From Dermatemys mawii (lineage: Eukaryota > Chordata > Testudines > Dermatemydidae): 64,000 nt of DNA. A program made the position numbers and the translations under genes. The stretch's first letter is position 1. The number at the start of each line of letters is the position of its first letter. Shown here in pieces: positions 57,503 to 64,000 of this stretch. A model generated the notes under the pieces. It was given only the letters and a program-made list of their open reading frames with translations. It ran no database searches and was not told the DNA's origin. The DNA is taken from NCBI GenBank assembly GCA_007922305.1, contig ML677351.1:15494878-15558877 (forward strand). The letters run 5' to 3'.

Positions 57503-57627
57503 TTTCTCATAGTACTTGATCTCGTAGTCCAGAATGGCTCCATTGGGTAAGTCAGGCTCTTGCCATGAGAGGGCAATGCTGTTTTGGGAAGCCCAGTCCT
57601 TCCTTACCATACCTATCAAGGAGGGTC
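57503..57627 (-). CDS. EPHA6: EPHA6 exon: first half of fibronectin III domain 2
   Basis: An internal Eph receptor exon of 125 bp, again the size I recall for this exon across the family. The acceptor is CCTTTCAG and the donor is GTAGGT. It enters in phase 1 and leaves in phase 0. It reads [20 protein letters not shown], then [20 protein letters not shown] and K. [24 protein letters not shown] covers strands A to C of the membrane-proximal FN3 domain in Eph receptors. The KYYEK end joins directly to EHEQLSYSS of the 24360-24522 exon. Together they rebuild one FN3 domain with no missing residues. This domain lies next to the membrane and helps to set the spacing of receptor clusters. The upstream exon with FN3 domain 1 is outside the window. 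Confidence 0.95.
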
Positions 57628-59582
57628 CTGAAAGGGAAAAGGATAACTAAGGGTTAACAAGAACACACACCGTTTATCTCTTTTTGACTTTACTTTCTTA
57701 GGATACTGACAAGTGGTGACCTGTAGGCAGAAAAGCATGACAGATGGAAATTCTCAAACCAACTCTATAACCTGGAGTTAATGTTGAAAGTACATATGAG
57801 TAATTTCATTGTTAAAGCATGGGTGTACTTTTGAGAAGTGACTGAGAAATGGCAACACCCTATTCAGAAGATCTGCTCCCAGCAATATCTGCTGACTTTA
57901 TAGGCAAAAACAGATTTTAATGTTTTAGTGTTGTTAGTACTACACAACCAACAAAATTAACAGAAGTGCTAGATTCTGTCCCTTCTTCAGCTACATCAAC
58001 ATAATTGTTACATTCAAATCAATTGCACAGTATAAATTTATTGATGATATCACAAACACATAATCTGAAGACTATGGGGTTGCACTGGTATCACTAAGGG
58101 CATAGTTTCAGATGCAGAACAAAATAAAAGAGATAAACCATAAATTAAGAGCAATCTGAATTGAATTCACCACATTTCTTCACAATAAATAAATAAATTT
58201 GATATTTATTTTATAAATTGGGTCAAATTTATCATTGGATCAAAAGAAGTTAACAATTTAAAAATCAATGAATTCTTATTTTTGTAGGCAAAATTTTAAG
58301 AAAACAACTTAGTATATTTTAGTAGGTAACTGAGATTATGTCATCCACAAAATGACAAAGGACATTGTAATATACCCTTTGTATGCGGTTTTTGTCCCTA
58401 TGACTAGAATACACGTGAATCTACATTTCTAGATCATAGTCAAATATTGGGGATTATATTTTTTGTTCTAGAATAAATTGTGTGTAGTATAAACTCTTGT
58501 TAACTCTTGTTAACAGACTGAAATAAGAGTCTGTTTATAGTAAAAAACTTTCAAGTATTTTTACTTTTCATGTAAATACTTTAGCCGTGTTAAAAAAGTA
58601 AAAATAATCCACAAACCCTGGAATGAAAACAAAGCAAAACCCAGTGGGGTTGTTTTTTTTCCCCCAGAGAAAGGAAGTTCTCTATATCTATATCTATAAA
58701 AATAATGTGAAATGATCTGTTAGGGCAAATCCATAGTCCATTTCTCGGCCGGTGAAGAATTATTCTCCACGGTTCAAAAATGTAGTCTCCTCTGATATAT
58801 GAAAAGCATGCAAAATGTCATGCTGGATACACTTTTTAAAACTGTGTGAAGCAGGGTGATCAAAAGTGGGTTTAGAAAGGAAACTATCTTAAACCTTTAT
58901 CTATGAAGTCTCAGCTATGACTCCATGATACTTTGGGCAATGCAAGCAAGAAGCAAGCAAACAAAACTTATCAAGCTATTATGCTGATAATAGAAGGCTT
59001 ATAGGAACATTCATTAAACAAGTGCTTTAAAAATACACAATATAAAACATTAACACAATATAAGCCTAATTTTTTCCTCTAGAGATAGACATGCATATCT
59101 CTTGATGAAAATGATAATTGTGTACATGTATTTAGAATTTAATCCCAATACAATTATTTTCAAGGTAAGATCAACTCATCCAGCTGTTATATTGCAACAA
59201 GGAAGCAGCAGCCTGAGATGAACAGGGACTGTATAGAGGAAAACATGCCAACAAACACTATTGTGATGATGGTCATCCTCGTCTTTTGTTATTATATTTT
59301 TATTATACTTGTTATCATACTTTTCTCCCTCAAATTGTGAGCAAAAACTCTTTTAACATACAACATATGGTTGATTATTATTTGGTGCCTACTTTCAAAA
59401 CTCATGCAGCAATTTGTGTTGCTTTTTAACCTGAGTTCACTGCAGTAACTATTGGGCTTCATTCAGTGAGTGTCAAATCACAGCCTGGGCTGAAGAGATT
59501 ATCATCTCAAATGTTCATGTGTGAAGCAATCTACCCCTTCTCTCTTTGAAACAATTCAGCAGCAAAATAACAAAACAAACTG
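57628..59582. other. EPHA6 intron upstream of the first FN3 exon
   Basis: About 2 kb of AT-rich intron with TAAATAAAT and TCTATATC runs (about 58185 and 58680). No exon is recognised. Confidence 0.5.
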
Positions 59583-60893
59583 AACATAAGAATGGTCATA
59601 CTGGGTCAGACCAAAGGTCCATCCAGCCCAGTATCCTGTCTACCAACAGTGGCCAATGCCAAGTGCCCCAGAGGGAGTGAACCTAGTAGGTAATGATCAA
59701 GTGATCTCTCTCCTGCCATCCATCTCCACCCATGACAAACAGAGGCTAGGGACACCATTCCTTACCCAGCCTGGCTAATAACCATGAATGGACTTAACCT
59801 CCATGATTTTATCCAGTTCTCTTTTAAACCCTGTTATAGTCCTAGCCTTCACAACCTACTCAGGCAAGGAGTTCCACAGGTTGACTGTGCACTGTGTGAA
59901 GAAGAACTTCCCTTTATTTGTTATAAACTTGTTGACCATTAATTTAATTTGGTGGCCCCTAGTTCTTATATTATGGGAACAAGTAAATAACTTTTTCTTA
60001 TTCACTCTCTCCACACCATTTGTGATTTTATATACCTCTATCATATATCCCCTGAATCTCCTCTTTTCCAAGCTGAAAAGTCTTAACTTCTTTAATCTCT
60101 CCTCATATAGGACCCATTCCAAACCCCTAATCATTTTAGTTGACCTTCTCTGAATCTAATGCCAGTATATCTTTTCTGAGATGAGAAGACCACATCTGTA
60201 CACAGTATTCAAGATGTGGGCGTACCATGGATTTTTATATGGGCAATAAGATATTCTCCGTCTTATTCGCTATCATTTTTTAAATGATTCCTAACATCCT
60301 GTTTGTTTTTTGACTGCCGCCGAACACTGCATGAACATCTTTAGAGAACTATCCACGATGACTCCAAGATTTCTTTCCTGATTAGTTGAAGCTAAATTAG
60401 TCTCCATCATATTCTATGTATAGTTGGGGTTATTTTTTGCAATGTGCATTACTTTACATTTATCCACATTAAATTTCATTTGCCATTTTGTTGCCCAGTC
60501 ACTTAGTTTTGTGAGATCTTTTTGAAGTTCTTCACAGTCTGCTTTGGTCTTAACTATCTTGAGCAGTTTAGTATTGTCTGCAAACTTTGCCACCTCACTG
60601 TTTACCCCTTTCTCTAGATCATTTATGAATAAGTTGAATAGGATTGGCATAAAGACAGACCCTTGCGGAACACCTCTAGTTACCCTTCTCCAGTCTGAAA
60701 ATTTACCATTTATTCCCACTCTTTGTTCCCTGTCTCTTAACCAGTTCTCAACCCATGAAAGGATCTTTCCTGTTATCTCACGACAACATAATTTACATAA
60801 GAGCCTTTGGAGGGAGGGGACCTGGTCAAAGGCTTTCTGGAAATCTAAGTACACTATGTCCACTGGATCTCCTTAGTCCACATGTTTGTTGAC
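59583..60893 (-). mobile_element. CR1 LINE, 5'-truncated, with reverse transcriptase relic
   Basis: A 1.3-kb minus-strand CR1. The open piece 60414-60863 spans the core of the reverse transcriptase: MDIVYLDFQKAFDQVPSLQR (first Asp block), RVTRGVPQGSVFMPILFNLF and INDLEKGVNSEVAKFADNTK, where the catalytic FADD reads FADN, then LSDWATKWQMKFNVDKCKVM. The downstream piece 59856-60134 has IRGLEWVLYEERLKKLRLFS and LEKRRFRGYMIEVYKI, the C-terminal part, up to a stop at NSLPE. The left end carries GTCAGACCAAAGGTCCATCC and CCCAGTATCCTGTCTACCAA, typical 3' words. The FADD to FADN change removes one metal-binding Asp. Confidence 0.92.
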
Positions 60894-63187
60894 CCCTTCA
60901 GTTTCCTTTCCAAGTCAGTTCTATACCTTGGAACTTGTAGGTTATTGTATGTTATTGATCTGGATCACTGCTACCATTGTGCCTTGTAAATCAAAATGTA
61001 TTCAAGATTCTTATATGCTGTGGCATTTTATTCCTGAGTTAGGGTGTTGAACATAAAAAATTTTTATCCCCCAAATCACTACATTTAACAAACAAGTAGG
61101 CCCATCATTAACTGTTTCTCATAAGTTTGGAGAGAGATGACCCTGCTATTTGTCATATAAAGGTTCTTTCTGCATTTCAGGGGACACAATGACTTAGACA
61201 AGAAAGAGAACTCACAGTTATAAATTTGTTCTACAAGAAAAAAAAAGGAACAAACCAAAGCAAGTGATAAAACAATGTGTTCAGTTCAGTTATGAGTTCT
61301 TTAGCTCTCAGCAAAAAATAACATTTACTACAAGAGAGTAATCTACTTTTTGTAGGGGCTGCTACTCTCTAGAAAAGCTAAAACAGAAGTTAATTAAGCC
61401 CCAAAGTAATAGGTGGATCTTGTCTATTTATCAAAGATAATTCTTCACAACTTGGAAATTTAAGAGCAGGTGAATCCTGTATGTCATATCTCTAATGAGT
61501 CAAAGGTAAATTATTCTTGCTAGTCTTTTGAAATTCAGTTATGTGGGAGAGTTCTAATTCATTTCTTGATGAAGCCATGCAAATGAATTTTCTTAACATC
61601 TTAACATGTCTTTTAACCCACCGTTTAATGGCTGCATCTTTTTGCCTTTGGTGCTGTGCTGAAGGATGTCTTACAGATTTTGGACTCATTGCTGTTCTTT
61701 GCTTTGTATGGAAGCTTCTTTGTGCCATCTGTCTCTGTATTTCCCTGTTTCTGTAATAGATTTCTTGAACTGCAGTGAGTTATCTTCTATGTTGCTAAAT
61801 TTTTCATTCTTTCTATATTAATTTCTTCATAATTTCGCATCTGCGCTGTGTTAATGAGCATTTGTTCTTTATTTCAGAGCAAGTTAATTTTGTTGTAAAA
61901 TACATTATTTTTAAGGTTTTTTATTCACTTTCTCATGGCTTATTGGAAGATGGAGAATATTCCTTTAAAGGATTCATTTGTAAGATATTGGGGTTTGCCA
62001 CTTCTCCACTGACTCATCTCCTTACTGTTTATTTCAGTTCCTATGACCCTCTCTCTTGGGTATAGATAATTCAGATCTCTGAAGCTTTATTTCTCCCTTC
62101 AGTCCATTTTTTTTACCAGATTTCTGTTCCTCTGTTTAAGAGTATGTAAATAGCTCTTTTGAATTGGTATAAACATGCATAATATCTAGAAAAGTTTCTT
62201 TGGCTTGTACGTCATTATACTAAAATATAGTACTTTTAAAGTTTCTTATAATAATCTTTGCAAAGTACTTACCTCTAGTAACCCTTCAGAACTCTCACAT
62301 ATCACAGAATTCAATGGACACTTGCATAAGTACAAAGATTTCTAAGTTCATCTGCATACACTATCTCATATCTTATTTATATTTGTGTATATATATATAT
62401 GCATGATCAAGTTGAGGGGGAGCTGGCAGTCACCCTTATATTTAAGTTGACTAACATTTTCCATTATGAAAGATTCTTACCACATTTTCAGAAACTAACA
62501 ATTCTATTGTATTGTATTGCAGCAGACCTTTCAAACTCACAGGGGAAAAACCCTGTGTCCAGAGATGTGCCTTTTGCTCATCCCATGACACTTTATTCAG
62601 GTCTGGCTAAGATATAAGGTGCTGAAAATCATCATTTCCATCTTTGGCCTGCACTGCTGAGCATAATTGTAGCATCATTCCAAAATACCTGAACATTCTC
62701 AGGCTGGGTTCCTAATGTCCCGTAAGTGCAGGAGCAGCATATGTTGCATAGGGAATCACAGGGAACAGAAAGCCTAGCTGCTGATGGAGCAGCTGTAGGA
62801 GCAAGGGAGAGAGTAAAGAGAGCTATGCCATGCCCTTCACTGACCAGGCTGAAGACCGTGCACATGGCTCCAATGGAGTCCTGACCTGCTGCGGATGCAA
62901 CAGATGAGATAGGAACCTCCCTCCCGCACCTCTCAGGGGCAAGACAAGAGATCCAGAAGAAAACACAAATACAAATAAGAAATAAATGGCAATCAAGAAA
63001 ACCTGAATTCTTGACTCATTTCTGACAGATGTTGATAATTATATATGCATTACAACTCTCATTATTAAACAACATCCTACACTTCAGTGGGAGATCATGC
63101 AAGCTGGGAATAAAGCCCAGTTCCCTAATTGGGCAGCCCAAATCTCATATATTTAGTCATACTACCTCTGAGGCAGAACCTGTTGTA
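60894..63187. other. EPHA6 intron, unique AT-rich sequence
   Basis: About 2.3 kb with a short TATATATATA run near 62388 and no other recognised feature. Confidence 0.45.
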
Positions 63188-64000
63188 TCTCTGTCCTTGC
63201 CTAAGCTCTCAGTACAGTGGGGCTACTGAGTGAATTTGGCATGAACAGTAACACACCCTGTTGTGCTGCATCCTCTACAAGAACATGAAGATAAACTTCT
63301 TCAGAGTTGTCTCCTTTCCTACTACTGATTTTGCAGTCCCTGGTTAGAAGGTAAGAGCCTCTGAGAGCTTTGGAACCTGTTCAGTCTCATCCACTTGGTG
63401 CCGGCTCAGTTGCAGGCTCAGAAATCGCAATGTTAGGGTGGCAGAATTTGATTTCCTACCAAGGACTTTGTCCCTTAGAATCACTGGGGACATTGGGGTT
63501 TGTCCTTTTTGTTTTCCCTTTTCCTCCCTCCTTTCTCTTTTTCCTCTTGCTTCTTTTTTCCCTTTTTTCTGCTTCCATCCCTCCATCAAAGAGGTATGTG
63601 TGTGTCTGGGGAGGAGGATTGCTCTCATTGTCGGAGGCCCTCACAAAGAGGTGGGGCTAAAATAGTGCTGTGAGAGTGACCCCCTCCGGTGGTGACCTGG
63701 TCCACCCTTTGGGACATCTGATGAGACCTGTCAGTGCCCATCAGTCAGAGTCTCCATACTGACTGGCCAAGCAGGGGGCTATTGACAGGAAGGACTCTCG
63801 TCCTTTTATTCTCTTTGTACACCTTGCATGTAAGTCATAACCAATCAGGTATTTGATTAATATTGCTGCTTCTCTCCAGTAATTGTCTCTGAACGGTTGA
63901 TGATTCTAATGTTCTAGTTTTTCTAAAATACTTGCTGAATGATGACCTGGAATAATTGTTGGTCTGTAGCTCATTTGAGAGCACTTTATTCTGATCAGTC
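63188..64000. mobile_element. Unclassified element X, copy 2 (runs off the window)
   Basis: It aligns with the reverse complement of 41201-42339, except that it lacks MITE 2. The match starts at GTATCTCTGTCCTTGCC (63185-63201) and continues to the window's last base, so the element extends further. It carries the same pyrimidine-rich block (63500-63580). Its 95-codon frames on both strands correspond to those of copy 1. It is about 21 kb from copy 1 and in the opposite orientation. Confidence 0.75.

Noticed and set aside
1..64000. CRISPR arrays, prokaryotic operons or riboswitches
   Set aside because: There are no regularly spaced repeats or bacterial gene organisation. All coding evidence is eukaryotic and exon-based or transposon-derived.

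Overview
This window is vertebrate nuclear DNA, most likely from a turtle. It has no bacterial-style gene packing. It is AT-rich intronic sequence with three short, perfectly framed exons and many diverged transposable elements. The repeat types (two kinds of CR1 LINE 3' end, a Penelope-like element with a hammerhead-like tail, a DIRS element, PIF/Harbinger, ZMYM1-like hAT elements and a TGTGAC...GTCACA solo LTR) are, from memory, the mix found in turtle genomes. The species cannot be read from the sequence alone.

Host gene: three consecutive exons on the minus strand encode the end of the ectodomain and the membrane span of an Eph receptor tyrosine kinase, best matched to EPHA6. In transcription order they are 57503-57627 (125 bp, first half of the second fibronectin III domain), 24360-24522 (163 bp, second half) and 1115-1223 (109 bp, juxtamembrane and transmembrane segment). 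All have AG/GT splice sites and their phases join (1-0, 0-1, 1-...). Everything else lies in four introns: about 33.0 kb between the first two exons, 23.1 kb between the second and third, plus partial introns at both window ends.

Intron 1.1-24.4 kb: a 3.3 kb ZMYM1-like hAT transposon (5262-8599, minus, perfect 8-bp target duplication), a nearly full-length DIRS retrotransposon (about 11375-16962, minus; gag, RT, RNase H, tyrosine recombinase, inverted termini and an internal complementary region), then a second copy of the hAT element in the opposite orientation (17108-20417, plus). Short SINE/MITE remnants follow.

Intron 24.5-57.5 kb: CR1 fragments (27.7-28.5, 29.5-30.0, 35.6-36.6, 39.1-39.3, 47.6 and 54.0-56.1 kb), a GC-rich compound inverted repeat (28.9-29.4 kb), a PIF/Harbinger element (39872-45506) with its transposase and convergent Myb/SANT gene and a set of nested insertions, a hAT MITE (48280-48588), a solo LTR (51773-52432), and the 3' end of a Penelope-like element with an open GIY-YIG reading frame and a hammerhead-like motif (52.8-53.4 kb).

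Intron 57.6-64.0 kb: another CR1 RT fragment (59.6-60.9 kb) and a second, inverted copy of the unclassified element found inside the Harbinger element (63.2-64.0 kb, running off the window).

No transposon gene here looks intact. The host exons are the only confidently functional coding sequence. I see no CRISPR array, operon or prokaryotic system.
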